From assembly GCF_000510725.1 (NCBI RefSeq), contig NZ_AZNZ01000002.1:1-64000 (forward strand): a stretch of 64,000 bases of DNA, written 5' to 3'. This document shows, piece by piece, positions 1-11,420 of the stretch. The notes beneath the pieces were generated by a model that was not told the origin of the DNA, made no database searches, and saw only the letters and a program-made list of their open reading frames with translations. Position 1 is the first letter of the stretch. Each line of letters starts with the position of its first letter. The position numbers and the translations under genes were made by a program. The stretch is from Pseudoxanthomonas sp. J31 (GTDB lineage: Bacteria; Pseudomonadota; Gammaproteobacteria; Xanthomonadales; Xanthomonadaceae).

Positions 1-32
1 TCGATGCGCCCTCCGGCCTTCGGCCTGCGGGT

Positions 33-68
33 CAAGACCGGTGCCTTGAACCGCTCGGCCATCTCTCC
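33..68 (-). pseudogene. 5' half of a tRNA-Ser(UGA), remnant
   Basis: Read on the minus strand from 68 downward, the 36 bases give a serine tRNA acceptor strand (GGAGAGA), the D-arm GCCGAGCGG...GGC, the 5' anticodon stem CCGGT and a loop with the UGA anticodon. After the anticodon the sequence departs from any tRNA-Ser: the 3' anticodon strand should read ACCGG but reads CGCAG, and no variable or T arm follows. The divergence lies inside the window, so this is not a window-edge cut. Most likely a decayed or rearranged fragment; an interrupted tRNA whose 3' half lies left of the window cannot be excluded. Confidence 0.6.
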
Positions 69-359
69 GTTTTACGTTGCATCGCGCCGCTTTCGCGGCG
101 CCGCCGTGCGGACCAGGACCACGCACCGCAGTGCCCGGTCCGCGCGCAAGCCAATGCACTGGCGCTGCTACGGACATGGCCGGGCGCGACATGCGTGCCG
201 CCTCGCCCCACCGCACCCCACCGACGTCCATGCCGGGTCCGGCGGCAGCCATGCTGCCGCCGAAGCGCCAGGCAAGGTTGCACACCGTGCAGCGCGGACG
301 GCAATGCGGCGGCAGGCCGCTGGCCGGCCGCCGATTGTCGCATGCCGGCGGGCGCCGAA
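69..359. other. Non-coding stretch downstream of the LysR gene
   Basis: No reading frame here has coding character; those present are GC-rich open frames without recognisable protein similarity. A strong hairpin lies at 84-101 (seven-base arms GCGCCGC/GCGGCGC around TTTC, a GAAA loop on the minus strand) without a T-run on either side. It may end the lysR transcript or be a leftover of the tRNA neighbourhood. Nothing else is recognised. Confidence 0.5.
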
Positions 360-1349
360 TCAGCCGGCCAGGGCGATTTCGCTGCCGGCCGCGGCCACCG
401 CGCCGCCATCCTTGCGCCCGCAGTTGCCGCAGTCCAGGCGCGAGGCCTCGATCTGCTTCGGCAGGTGCTCGGCCAGGAAGTCGATGAACACCCGCACCGC
501 CGGCAGCAGGCCGCGGCGCGAGGCGAACACCGCGTGGCAGATGCCCTGCGGCAGCGACCACTCGGGCAGCACCACCTCCAGCTCGCCGTTGCGCACGGCC
601 TCGGCGCACACGGTCTCCGGCAGCATGGTGATGCCGAAACCGTCCTTGACCATCGCCAGCAGCAGCGGGAAGTCGAACCCGGCCACCCGCGGCTGCAGGT
701 CGTCCACGCGGCGCACCTCGCCGTTGGGACCGTGCAGTTCCCAGCGCTGGTGCGCTTCATCCTCGTGCATGCTCAGGGTCAGGTGCGAAGCCAGCTCGGA
801 CGGATCCTTGGGCCGACCGGCCCGGTCCAGGTACTTGGGGCTGGCCACCATCAGTTCCTGGATCTGGCCGAAGCTGCGCATCACCAGGCTGCCGTCGTCG
901 TCCAGCCGGGTGCGCACGCGCAGGGCCACGTCGAAGCCTTCGTTGATCAGGTCGACGCGGCGGTTGTTGACGTGCAGTTGCAGGCGCACCTTCGGGTACT
1001 GCTGCAGGAACTTCGGCAGCAGCTTCGGCAGCTGCTGCTGGGCGATAGCCACCGGCACGCTCACCCGTACCAGCCCGCGCGGCTCGGCGCTCAGGCGGTC
1101 CACCACCTCGCGCGCGGCCTGGGCCTCGGCAAGCATGGTCTGGGCGTGGCGGTACACGCTCATGCCCACGTCAGTGACCGCGAAGCGGCGGGTGGAACGT
1201 TGCAACAGGCGCACGCCGAGGTCGGTTTCCAGCTGGCTGATACGGCGACTCAGGCGCGACTTGGGAATTCCAAGGGCCCGCTCCGCCGCGGCAAAGCCGC
1301 CGTGCTCGACGACCATGGCGAAATAGTAGAGGTCGTTCAGGTCCTGCAT
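360..1349 (-). CDS. LysR-family transcriptional regulator
   Basis: A 329-residue LysR-type regulator. The N-terminal winged helix-turn-helix (about residues 1-60, with the AAAERALGIPKSRLSRRISQ recognition region) is followed by the two-lobed effector domain (about 90-295). The C-terminal tail carries a Cys-x-x-Cys pair (C307, C310), which is unusual and could bind metal or sense redox state. It is transcribed divergently from the azoreductase gene at 1479, the usual arrangement for a LysR protein that controls its neighbour. The intergenic region holds a perfect palindrome (1401-1416), a plausible operator. Inducer unknown; quinones or azo compounds are a guess from the target gene. Confidence 0.9.
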   Translation of the reverse strand: MQDLNDLYYFAMVVEHGGFAAAERALGIPKSRLSRRISQLETDLGVRLLQRSTRRFAVTDVGMSVYRHAQTMLAEAQAAREVVDRLSAEPRGLVRVSVPVAIAQQQLPKLLPKFLQQYPKVRLQLHVNNRRVDLINEGFDVALRVRTRLDDDGSLVMRSFGQIQELMVASPKYLDRAGRPKDPSELASHLTLSMHEDEAHQRWELHGPNGEVRRVDDLQPRVAGFDFPLLLAMVKDGFGITMLPETVCAEAVRNGELEVVLPEWSLPQGICHAVFASRRGLLPAVRVFIDFLAEHLPKQIEASRLDCGNCGRKDGGAVAAAGSEIALAG

Positions 1350-1400
1350 GGCGCTGTCTCCACAGGCGCAACAGACGGTGTTATCTAACCACCTTTATCC

Positions 1401-1416
1401 CATCGTTGCAACGATG
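1401..1416. promoter_or_regulatory. Perfect 16-bp palindrome, candidate LysR operator
   Basis: CATCGTTGCAACGATG is an exact palindrome between the divergent lysR and azoR genes. It contains the ATC-N8-GAT arrangement close to LysR-family boxes. On the minus strand its TTGCAA core lies 17 bases upstream of TTAGAT, a possible lysR -35/-10 pair, so binding here could autoregulate lysR while controlling azoR. Confidence 0.55.
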
Positions 1417-1478
1417 GACCCTGTGCCCTGCCGGCGGCCCTACCGCCCTTACCACCCTAGAGCAGCGAGAGCACAGCC

Positions 1479-2066
1479 ATGAAACTACTGCATATCGATT
1501 CCAGCGCCCTGGGCGCCAATTCCGTGAGCCGCGGACTGAGCGCCGCCATTGTCGCCGAGTGGAAGGCGCACCATCCCGGCCTGCAGGTCGAGTACCGCGA
1601 CCTGGACGCCGAGCCCCTGCCCCACCTGACCGGCGCCGCGCTGGCCAAGAGCGATCCGGCGCAGGCGGCCGAGGCCGAGCGCGTGCTGGAGCAGTTCCTG
1701 TCGGCGGACGTCGTGGTGATCGGCGTGCCGATGTACAACCTGTCGATTCCCTCGACCCTGAAGGCCTGGATCGACCGCATCGTGGTCGCCGGGCGCACCT
1801 TCCGCTACACCGCCGAGGGCCCGCAGGGCCTGGCTGGCGGGCGCAAGGTGATCATCGCCAGCGCCCGCGGCGGCCTGCACGCCGGTGCGCCGACCGACTT
1901 CCAGGAGCCGTACCTGCGCCAGCTGTTCGCCTTCATCGGCATCCACGATGTGGAACTGGTCCGCGCCGAAGGCGTGGCGATCTCGCCCGAACACCGCGAG
2001 CAGGCCCTGGCCGGGGCCCGGGCGCGGATCGACGAACTGGTGCAGCCGCTGGCCAAGGCGGCCTGA
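1479..2066 (+). CDS. azoR: FMN-dependent NADH-azoreductase
   Basis: A 195-residue flavodoxin-fold quinone/azo reductase of the AzoR (AcpD) family, normally a homodimer with one FMN per subunit that reduces quinones, azo dyes and nitro compounds with NAD(P)H. The N-terminal MKLLHIDSSALGANSVSR is the FMN-phosphate loop, and MYNLSIPSTLKAWIDRI (about residues 86-102) is the flavin-contacting segment. Length matches the family. It is divergent from the LysR gene, consistent with control by that regulator, and converges on serS across a strong GC hairpin. Confidence 0.92.
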   Translation: MKLLHIDSSALGANSVSRGLSAAIVAEWKAHHPGLQVEYRDLDAEPLPHLTGAALAKSDPAQAAEAERVLEQFLSADVVVIGVPMYNLSIPSTLKAWIDRIVVAGRTFRYTAEGPQGLAGGRKVIIASARGGLHAGAPTDFQEPYLRQLFAFIGIHDVELVRAEGVAISPEHREQALAGARARIDELVQPLAKAA

Positions 2067-2074
2067 GGCAGGAG

Positions 2075-2097
2075 GGCGGCCGGCGCTGCCGGCCGCC
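2075..2097. terminator. GC-rich hairpin between convergent azoR and serS
   Basis: Perfect ten-base inverted repeat (GGCGGCCGGC / GCCGGCCGCC) with a three-base loop in the 39-base gap between two converging stop codons. There is no U-run on either strand, so it is not a canonical intrinsic terminator, but position and strength suggest a shared bidirectional stop. Confidence 0.5.
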
Positions 2098-2105
2098 GGG
2101 AGGGA

Positions 2106-4184
<2,079 letters not shown>

Positions 4185-4255
4185 TCATCGCCCGATCATC
4201 CGGCCGACACACCGGCGTGGCCAGACTCCCCGTGCACCTGCAACGAGGAATCGCC

Positions 4256-4744
4256 ATGGCCACCTACTTCGACACCGGCCGCGCCGGGCTCCGGGCCGCG
4301 CTGTCCAGGCACGCCCTGGCGCTGCGCGCGGCGATGCTGGGCCTGGCATTGCTCGCCGCGGCCCTGGCGTGGCTGGCCCTGCGCGAGGCAAACCCGGTGG
4401 CTGCCGGCGACCAGCCGCAGTATTACGACGGCCTGCCCGCCAGCCCTTCCACAGCGCTGGAAACGGACCGCCCGCCACGCCCGCTGGCCGGCAACCCGGT
4501 GCCCAGCTATCCGCGCAGCGCGCTGCGCAACGGCAGCGAGGGCGACGTGGTCGTTGCGATCATCGTCGGCAGCGACGGGCGTCCGGTGGACGTGCAGGTG
4601 GTCGCGCGCGGTGGCAGCGAGGACCCGGCATTCGACCGCGCCGCCATGGCGGCGGCGCGGCAGTGGCGCTTCGAGCCGGCCATGCGCGACGGCCAGGCCG
4701 TGCCTTCCACCGTGCACCTGCCGGTCGAGTTCCGCCGCGAGTGA
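4256..4744 (+). CDS. TonB C-terminal-domain membrane protein (second of two)
   Basis: A 162-residue relative of the preceding gene: one membrane segment (about residues 23-43), a short linker with little proline, then a TonB-C domain from PVPSYPRSALRNGSEG to QWRFEPAMRDGQ. The linker is much shorter than in transport-competent TonB, which must span the periplasm, so a role outside receptor energisation is likely. The start ATG at 4256 follows a GAGGA Shine-Dalgarno. It shares the strand of the first TonB-like gene and converges on aroA with only 12 bases between stops. Confidence 0.8.
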   Translation: MATYFDTGRAGLRAALSRHALALRAAMLGLALLAAALAWLALREANPVAAGDQPQYYDGLPASPSTALETDRPPRPLAGNPVPSYPRSALRNGSEGDVVVAIIVGSDGRPVDVQVVARGGSEDPAFDRAAMAAARQWRFEPAMRDGQAVPSTVHLPVEFRRE

Positions 4745-4756
4745 GGGCGCGCGTCC

Positions 4757-6070
4757 TCAGCCGGCCGCCAGGCCGAAACCACAGCCACGCGCCAGCAGGT
4801 CGAACCCCGGGAACGACGTCGCCACGGTGGCGGTGTCGTTGATCCGTACCTGCGCATCCGAGCGCTGCCCGGCGACGGCGAAGGACATGGCGATGCGGTG
4901 GTCGTGCTGGCTCTCGATCGTGCCGCCGTGCAGCTGCCCGGGATGGATGGTGGCGCCGTCCGGGGTCTCGTCGACCTGCAGGCCCAGCGTGCGCAGGCCG
5001 CTGGCCATCGCCGCCAGGCGGTCGGATTCCTTCACCCGCAGCTCGGCCGCGCCGCGGACCACGGTCGGGCCTTCGGCGCAGGCCGCGGCCACGAACAGCG
5101 CCGGGAATTCGTCGATCATGTCCGGCACCAGTGCCTCCGGCACCTCGATGCCGCGCAGCGGCGCATGCCGCACCACCAGGTCGGCCACCGGCTCGCCGCC
5201 ATGGGTGGAGGGATTCTCCTCGGTGATGTCCGCGCCCATCAGGCGCAGCGCATGCAGCAGTCCGGTGCGGCGCGGATTGAGGCCGACCTGGCGCAGGCGC
5301 AGTTCCGAGCCGGGCACGATGCTGGCCGCGACCAGGAAGAACGCGGCAGAGGAGAAGTCCGCCGGCACCGCGATGTCGGTGGCGCGCAGGCGCTGGCCGC
5401 CGCGCAGGCGGGCGTAGCCCGGCGAGAACTCGATGTCCACGCCGAACGCGGCCAGCATGCGCTCGGTGTAGTCGCGGGTCGGGTGCGGCTCGGCCACCGA
5501 GGTCCCGCCCTCGGCGTACAGCCCGGCCAGCAGCAGCGCCGACTTCACCTGGGCGCTGGCCACCGGCAGCGTGTAGTCGATGCCACGCAGCTTCTGCCCG
5601 CCGTGGATGCGCAGCGGCGGGGTACCGTCGGCCCCGGTGTCGATCCGGGCGCCCATCTGTGCCAGCGGCACCGTGACCCGGCGCATGGGCCGCTTCGACA
5701 GCGAGGCGTCGCCGACCAGCACGCTGTCGAACGCCTGCCCGGCCAGCAGCCCGGCCAGCAGGCGCATGCCGGTGCCGGCGTTGCCGCAGTCCAGCGGGCC
5801 GTCGGCGGGCCTGAGCCCGTCCACGCCCACGCCGTGGACGATGCGCCGCGACGCCGTCGGCGTCTCGATGCGCACGCCCAGCCGCTCGAAGATCGCCGCG
5901 GTGGCACGGGTGTCCTCGCCTTCGAGGAAGCCATCGATGGTGGAAACGCCATCGGCCAGCGCGGCGAACATCACCGCACGGTGCGAAACGGACTTGTCGC
6001 CGGGGATCTCCAGCGTCCCGCGCAGCGGCTGCCCCGCGCTTGCGATCCAGTGTTGCGAAGACTGCGACAT
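4757..6070 (-). CDS. aroA: 3-phosphoshikimate 1-carboxyvinyltransferase (EPSP synthase)
   Basis: Sixth step of the shikimate pathway: transfers the enolpyruvyl group of PEP to shikimate 3-phosphate. The 437-residue protein has the N-terminal GDKSVSHR motif with the substrate-binding lysine (about K26), the PEP-site GNAGTGMRLLAG segment, and the C-terminal region KESDRLAAMASGLRTLG followed by HDHRIAMSFAVAG. The ATG at 6070 follows GGAGAG; a frame extension to 6133 has no family similarity. Last gene of serC-pheA-aroA, which commits chorismate-pathway carbon and serine synthesis to one transcript. Confidence 0.97.
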   Translation of the reverse strand: MSQSSQHWIASAGQPLRGTLEIPGDKSVSHRAVMFAALADGVSTIDGFLEGEDTRATAAIFERLGVRIETPTASRRIVHGVGVDGLRPADGPLDCGNAGTGMRLLAGLLAGQAFDSVLVGDASLSKRPMRRVTVPLAQMGARIDTGADGTPPLRIHGGQKLRGIDYTLPVASAQVKSALLLAGLYAEGGTSVAEPHPTRDYTERMLAAFGVDIEFSPGYARLRGGQRLRATDIAVPADFSSAAFFLVAASIVPGSELRLRQVGLNPRRTGLLHALRLMGADITEENPSTHGGEPVADLVVRHAPLRGIEVPEALVPDMIDEFPALFVAAACAEGPTVVRGAAELRVKESDRLAAMASGLRTLGLQVDETPDGATIHPGQLHGGTIESQHDHRIAMSFAVAGQRSDAQVRINDTATVATSFPGFDLLARGCGFGLAAG

Positions 6071-6142
6071 CAGCTCTCCATCGTCTGCACGCCCGGCGCC
6101 TTCCAGCGCCGCGAACGAATCACCAATCACCAATCACCGCCC

Positions 6143-7324
6143 TCAAGGCACCGCCACCGGATACGACCCCAGCACCTTCACCTTGGCCACGTGCTTCTCC
6201 AGCTCGGCCAGCGCCTTCTTCATCGCCTCGTCCTCGACGTGGCCGGCCAGGTCGATGAAGAACGCGTACTCCCACTTGGCCTGGTGCGAGGGCCGCGACT
6301 CGATCCGGTTCATGCTGATGCCGTGGCGCGCGAACGGGCTGAGCACGTCGAACAGCGCGCCGGGCTTGTCGTGGATGAACACCAGGATCGAGGTGCGGTC
6401 GTGGCCGGACGGCGGGAACAGGCGCCGGCCGATCACCAGGAAGCGCGTGGTGTTGTCGCGGTCGTCCTGGATCGGCTGCATGATGACCTTCTTCAGGCCG
6501 TAGACGTGCGCCGCACTCTCGCCGGCGATGGCGGCCGCGTCGTCGGCGCCGCGCGCGCGGCGCGCGCCCTCGGCGTTGCTGGACACCGGCACCTTCTCCA
6601 CCTTCGGCAGGTTGGCGCGCAGCCAGCCGGCGGTCTGGGCGAAGGCCTGCGGATGGGCGTAGATGCGCTCGATGTCCTCGATCCGGCCGGTGCGCGAGAG
6701 CAGGTACTGGTGCACCTTCAGCTCCACCTCGCCGCAGATCTTCAGTGGCGAGGTCAGGAACATGTCGAGGGTGACCTGGATCGTGCCCTGGCCGGAGTTC
6801 TCCACCGGCACCACGCCGAAGTCGGCGTTGCCGGCGTCGACCTCCTGGAACACCTCCTCGATGCTCGCCAGCGGCAGGCCGTGCGCCGAGCGGCCGAAGT
6901 GCTTGAGCACGGCCTGCTGGCTGAAGGTTCCTTCCGGCCCCAGGTAGCCGATCTTCAGCGGCTCCTGCTGCGCCAGGCAGGCGGACATGATCTCGCGGAA
7001 CACGTGCACCAGGACCTCGTCCGGCAGCGGCCCCTGGTTGCGGTCCACCACCATGCGCAGCACCTGGGCCTCGCGCTCGGGGCGGTAGTAGTCCACCGCC
7101 GCGGCGAGCTTGCCCTTGGCCTTGCCGACCTGCAGGGCGAAGCGCGCGCGCTGCGCGATCAGCTCCTGGATCTGCCGGTCGATGCTGTCGATCTGCGCGC
7201 GCACGTCCTCCAGCACCGGCGGCGCGGTCTTCGCCGCCGCGCGGCGCGCCGGGGTCTTGCGGGTCGCGGCCTTGCGGGCGGCGGGCACGGCCTTGCTTGC
7301 GCTGGTTTTCTTGCTCGATGCCAT
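6143..7324 (-). CDS. pheA: Bifunctional chorismate mutase / prephenate dehydratase (P-protein)
   Basis: Makes phenylpyruvate from chorismate for phenylalanine synthesis. Order: a Lys/Ala-rich tail (about residues 1-36), AroQ-type chorismate mutase (about 38-120), prephenate dehydratase (about 122-300, with GPEGTFSQQAV and the NTTRFLVIGR motif) and a C-terminal ACT domain (about 308-385, SILVFIHDKPGALFDVL) for feedback inhibition by phenylalanine. The basic, histone-tail-like N-terminus is absent from most homologues; there is no good internal start at the mutase boundary, so it is probably translated. Lies between serC and aroA. Confidence 0.96.
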   Translation of the reverse strand: MASSKKTSASKAVPAARKAATRKTPARRAAAKTAPPVLEDVRAQIDSIDRQIQELIAQRARFALQVGKAKGKLAAAVDYYRPEREAQVLRMVVDRNQGPLPDEVLVHVFREIMSACLAQQEPLKIGYLGPEGTFSQQAVLKHFGRSAHGLPLASIEEVFQEVDAGNADFGVVPVENSGQGTIQVTLDMFLTSPLKICGEVELKVHQYLLSRTGRIEDIERIYAHPQAFAQTAGWLRANLPKVEKVPVSSNAEGARRARGADDAAAIAGESAAHVYGLKKVIMQPIQDDRDNTTRFLVIGRRLFPPSGHDRTSILVFIHDKPGALFDVLSPFARHGISMNRIESRPSHQAKWEYAFFIDLAGHVEDEAMKKALAELEKHVAKVKVLGSYPVAVP

Positions 7325-7377
7325 CGAAGGGTTCCGTCGTCACTGGCGGCGGCCGCGGCCGCCGCGCAACCGGTGGG

Positions 7378-8463
7378 TCAGCCGTGGCGGCGCTGGAAGT
7401 CGGCCATGAAGTCGACCAGGGCCTGCACCCCTTCCAGCGGCATGGCGTTGTACAGCGAGGCGCGCAGGCCGCCGACGGCCTTGTGGCCCTTCAGCGCCAG
7501 CAGGCCGGCCTCGCGCGATTCGGCCACGAAGCGCGCGGTCAGCGCCTCGTCGGGCAGGAAGAACGGGATGTTCATGCGCGAGCGCACCGCCGGCGCGACT
7601 TCGTTGCGGTAGAAGCCGCCGGAGGCGTCGATCGCCTGGTACACCAGCGCGGCCTTGGCCGCGTTGCGCCGCGCGAACTCCTCCACGCCGCCCTGTTCCA
7701 GCATCCAGCGCACGGTCAGGCCCAGCAGGTACCAGTTCCAGGTCGGCGGCGTGTTGAGCATCGAATCGCGCGCCGCGTGCGAGGCGTAGGTGAAGATGTC
7801 CGCGCGCGGCTGGCCGGCGCGCTCCAGCAGTTCGCGGCGCACGATCACCACCGAGATGCCGACCGGGCCCAGGTTCTTCTGCGCGCCGGCGTAGATCAGG
7901 CCGTACTTCGATACGTCGATCGGCTCGGAGGCGATCGAGGAACTGAAGTCGGCGAACAGCGGCGCCCCGCCCACGTCCGGCGCCCCGCGGTACTCCACGC
8001 CGTGGATGGTCTCGTTGGCGGTGATGTGCACGTAGGCCGCGCCGGGGCTCAGCGCCCACTGCGCGCGCGGCGGGATGTCGCGGAAGCCGCCGGCCTCGCC
8101 GTCGGCGACCACGTGCACGTCCACGTACGGCCGCGCCTGCTTGATCGCGGTCTTGCTCCAGTGGCCGGTGACCACGTAGTCGGCGCGCTGGCCCGGGGCG
8201 GCGAAGTTCAGCGCCAGCAGCGCCTGCTGGGTGGTGGCGCCACCCTGCATGAACAGCACGGCGTAGTCGTCCGGGATCGACATCAGGGCGCGTAGGTCGG
8301 CCTCGGCCTGCGCGGCCACGGCCATGAACTCGGCGCCACGGTGGCTCAGCTCGACGATCGACGCGCCCACCCCGTTCCAGTCCAGCATTTCCGCCTGCGC
8401 CTGGCGCAGGACCGCTTCCGGCAACGTCGCAGGGCCGGCACTGAAGTTGTACGCGCGCGTCAT
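7378..8463 (-). CDS. serC: Phosphoserine aminotransferase
   Basis: PLP-dependent, 361 residues; converts 3-phosphohydroxypyruvate to phosphoserine and also acts in pyridoxine synthesis in many proteobacteria. N-terminal [19 protein letters not shown] is diagnostic; the PLP-binding lysine lies in [12 protein letters not shown]. The ATG at 8463 is fixed by this conserved start. First gene of the serC-pheA-aroA operon, with a 53-base gap to pheA. A CATACT hexamer about 25 bases upstream is a possible -10 box. Divergent from msrP. Confidence 0.97.
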   Translation of the reverse strand: MTRAYNFSAGPATLPEAVLRQAQAEMLDWNGVGASIVELSHRGAEFMAVAAQAEADLRALMSIPDDYAVLFMQGGATTQQALLALNFAAPGQRADYVVTGHWSKTAIKQARPYVDVHVVADGEAGGFRDIPPRAQWALSPGAAYVHITANETIHGVEYRGAPDVGGAPLFADFSSSIASEPIDVSKYGLIYAGAQKNLGPVGISVVIVRRELLERAGQPRADIFTYASHAARDSMLNTPPTWNWYLLGLTVRWMLEQGGVEEFARRNAAKAALVYQAIDASGGFYRNEVAPAVRSRMNIPFFLPDEALTARFVAESREAGLLALKGHKAVGGLRASLYNAMPLEGVQALVDFMADFQRRHG

Positions 8464-8508
8464 GAAGCACCCATAACGAAAGGGCTCGTAGTATGCCGCA
8501 GCGCACCA

Positions 8509-8522
8509 GTTGCGGGCGCAAC
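8509..8522. promoter_or_regulatory. Palindrome between divergent serC and msrP
   Basis: GTTGCG-GG-CGCAAC, a perfect six-base inverted repeat with a two-base centre, about 45 bases upstream of serC and 80 bases upstream of msrP. It lies where a -35 element of serC would fall. Possible operator; no regulator gene is adjacent. Confidence 0.3.
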
Positions 8523-8602
8523 CAAGACCGGCCCCGCGCCGCCGCGGGGAACCGCGCCGGCATGGACGCTGTCCCACTTCCGTCCGACCTCCGGAACCTG
8601 CC

Positions 8603-9561
<959 letters not shown>

Positions 9562-9571
<10 letters not shown>

Positions 9572-10230
9572 GCGGCGCGCCTGCCGCTCCCGCCCGGCCG
9601 CGCCGGAGCAGCGGAGCGGGCCTGGTCGCGGCCAAGGCCGCGGCGCATGCGCTGGCCCTGGCGCCGGCCGCGTGGCTGGGCTGGCAAATGGCGCAGGTCT
9701 GGCGCACCGGTGGCGACATGCTGGGGGCAGACCCGGTGGCCGAGATCGAGCACCGCACCGGCCTGTGGGCGCTGCGCCTGCTGCTGCTGGCCCTGGCCAT
9801 CACCCCGTTGCGCCGGCTCAGCGGCCAGCCGGTGCTGCTGCAGTTCCGGCGCATGCTGGGGCTTTACGCGTTCTTCTACGCCTGCCTGCACCTGTGCGCG
9901 TACCTGGTGCTGGACCTGGGCGGCTACTGGACGCAACTGTTCGGGGAAATCGCCAAGCGCCCGTACATCACCGTGGGCTTCCTCGCCTGGCTGCTGCTGG
10001 TGCCGCTGGCGGTCACCTCCACCCGCGGCTGGATGCGCCGCCTGGGCCGGCGCTGGGGCCAGCTGCACCGCGCCGTCTACGCCATCGGCGTGCTGGCGGT
10101 GCTGCACTTCTGGTGGCTGGTGAAGTCCGACATCCGCGAGCCGGCGCTGTACGCCGGCATCCTCGCACTGCTGCTCGGCTGGCGCCTGGTGCTGCGGCTC
10201 AGGGCGAACCGAACCACAGCAGCGCACTGA
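9562..10230 (+). CDS. msrQ: Haem-binding membrane subunit MsrQ
   Basis: A 222-residue b-type haem protein of the inner membrane (YedZ family) that passes quinol or flavin electrons to MsrP. About six hydrophobic helices are visible; likely haem-ligand histidines are in ACLHLCAYL and [22 protein letters not shown]. No ATG exists in frame near the start; GTG at 9562, overlapping the end of msrP, is the best candidate, leaving a basic, proline-rich N-terminus before the first helix. Its 3' end overlaps the convergent FHA gene by 32 bases. Confidence 0.9.
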
Positions 10231-10990
10231 GCGCTCCGGCCAGCAGGATCGCCGCCAGCAGCAGCCAGGGCACGCGCACGCCGCTGCGCGGCGGCGCTGC
10301 CGGCGCCGCCGCCGGCTCGGCCGTGTCGCCCGCGCCGCGGGGGGCCAGGTCGGGCAGCGCCGGGGCTTCGACCACGAAACGGTGCTGGCCCTCGAACACG
10401 ACCTGGTCCCCGGCCGCCAGCACCGCGTCGCGCACCGGCATGCCGTTGACCACGCTGCCCTCGGCCGAGCCCAGGTCGCGCAGCAAGACCTGCCCACCCT
10501 GGCGCTCGAGCATGGCGTGGCGCGGCGCGAATGCCGGGTCGTCGATGCGGATGTCGGCCTCGTGCACCGAACCCACCAGGCGCGGCTGGGCCAGGGTGAA
10601 GCAGCGCCCGTGGTGGGCGCCGCCAACCCCGCGCAACACCACGCAGGCCTCGTGCGCCGCCGCGTCCGCGGGCTCCTGCGCGGCCTCCGGCGCACGCGGC
10701 CCGGCCCGTACCAGCAGTTCGACGCCGTCGGCATAGACCGCGTCGCCGGCGCGCAGCAGGGCCATGCGCCGCACCGGGCGGCCGTTGACGTGGATGCCGC
10801 GCGCGCCATTGGCCACCTGCAGCCACAGCCCGCGCCGGTCCAGGCAGAACTGCGCCAGCAGCGCGCCGGCCGCCTCGCCCAGGCCGAGGGTGCCGTTGGC
10901 CTGGCGGACCAGGCGCAACACCCCCGCGGCCAGCGGATGGTCGGGTTGCTGGCGGTTGCTGAAGTGCAGGTGCAGTGCGTGTTCTTGCAT
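10199..10990 (-). CDS. FHA-domain protein with C-terminal membrane anchor
   Basis: A 263-residue protein. A clear forkhead-associated domain occupies about residues 125-212 (RLVGSVHEADIRIDDPAF, then HAMLERQGGQVLLRDLGSAE and NGMPV), the phosphothreonine-binding fold. The first 100 residues look like a second, degenerate FHA fold (GIHVNGRPVRRMALLRAGDAV). After an Ala/Pro linker, the protein ends in one hydrophobic segment (about 241-258), placing the FHA domains in the cytoplasm as a tail-anchored protein. No kinase, phosphatase or type VI secretion gene is near, so the partner is unknown. The start has no SD and a TAGTCT box seven bases upstream. Confidence 0.82.
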   Translation of the reverse strand: MQEHALHLHFSNRQQPDHPLAAGVLRLVRQANGTLGLGEAAGALLAQFCLDRRGLWLQVANGARGIHVNGRPVRRMALLRAGDAVYADGVELLVRAGPRAPEAAQEPADAAAHEACVVLRGVGGAHHGRCFTLAQPRLVGSVHEADIRIDDPAFAPRHAMLERQGGQVLLRDLGSAEGSVVNGMPVRDAVLAAGDQVVFEGQHRFVVEAPALPDLAPRGAGDTAEPAAAPAAPPRSGVRVPWLLLAAILLAGALSALLWFGSP

Positions 10991-10997
10991 GCGTGGC

Positions 10998-11003
10998 AGA
11001 CTA
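10998..11003 (-). promoter_or_regulatory. TAGTCT box seven bases before FHA start
   Basis: On the minus strand TAGTCT lies seven bases before the ATG at 10990. A -10 element in this place would start transcription at or next to the A of the start codon. There is no Shine-Dalgarno in between, so a leaderless mRNA is likely. Same geometry as the TAGAAT boxes before mtnA, tcdA and the LytTR gene. Confidence 0.45.
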
Positions 11004-11076
11004 TCAGCGCGCTTGCACCAGCCGCCAGTTCCGCGTGCGCACGCGCGCCCTTCCCGCAGCCAACGGAGTCCGACGC

Positions 11077-11352
11077 TTGTCCCGCATCGATATCGAACAC
11101 GCCCATTCGCGCACGCCCGAGCAGGTCCGCCAGGCGGTGGAGGGTATCGCCGCCAGGCTGCAGGAGCGGCATGGCCTGAGCAGCCGCTGGGAAGGCGACA
11201 GCCTGGCCCTGGGCGGCCCCGGCATCGACGGGCGCATCGAGCTGCTGCCCGGCAAGGTGCGGGTGCAGGCCGAACTGGGCTTCCTGTTCTCGGCCCTGCA
11301 GGGGCTGGTGGAATCGGAGATCCGCCGGGTGCTGGCGGAAAAGCTCGGCTGA
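11077..11352 (+). CDS. Polyhydroxyalkanoic acid system family protein
   Basis: A 91-residue protein of the small PHA-granule-region family (PHA_gran_rgn), found beside phasin genes in proteobacteria; molecular role unknown. It begins SRIDIEHAHSRTPEQVRQAVE and has the central LPGKVRVQAELG segment typical of the family. The start is TTG at 11077, supported by GGAG at 11064-11067; the only upstream ATG in frame would fall inside the region divergent to the FHA gene. Lies just before a phasin-like gene, but no PHA synthase is in the window. Confidence 0.8.
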   Translation: MSRIDIEHAHSRTPEQVRQAVEGIAARLQERHGLSSRWEGDSLALGGPGIDGRIELLPGKVRVQAELGFLFSALQGLVESEIRRVLAEKLG

Positions 11353-11420
11353 GGATCACGCCGCCTTTGCGGGCCGGCCGTGAAACTCGCGTGTGTTTCC
11401 CACGACGCGAGGACCCGGCC

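Noticed and set aside
33-68. Group I intron interrupting tRNA-Ser
   Set aside because: The sequence after the anticodon shows no recognisable intron core within the window; kept only as an untestable alternative.
10199-10990. Type VI secretion FHA component
   Set aside because: No tss or ppk/ppp genes nearby; neighbours are msrPQ and PHA-granule genes.
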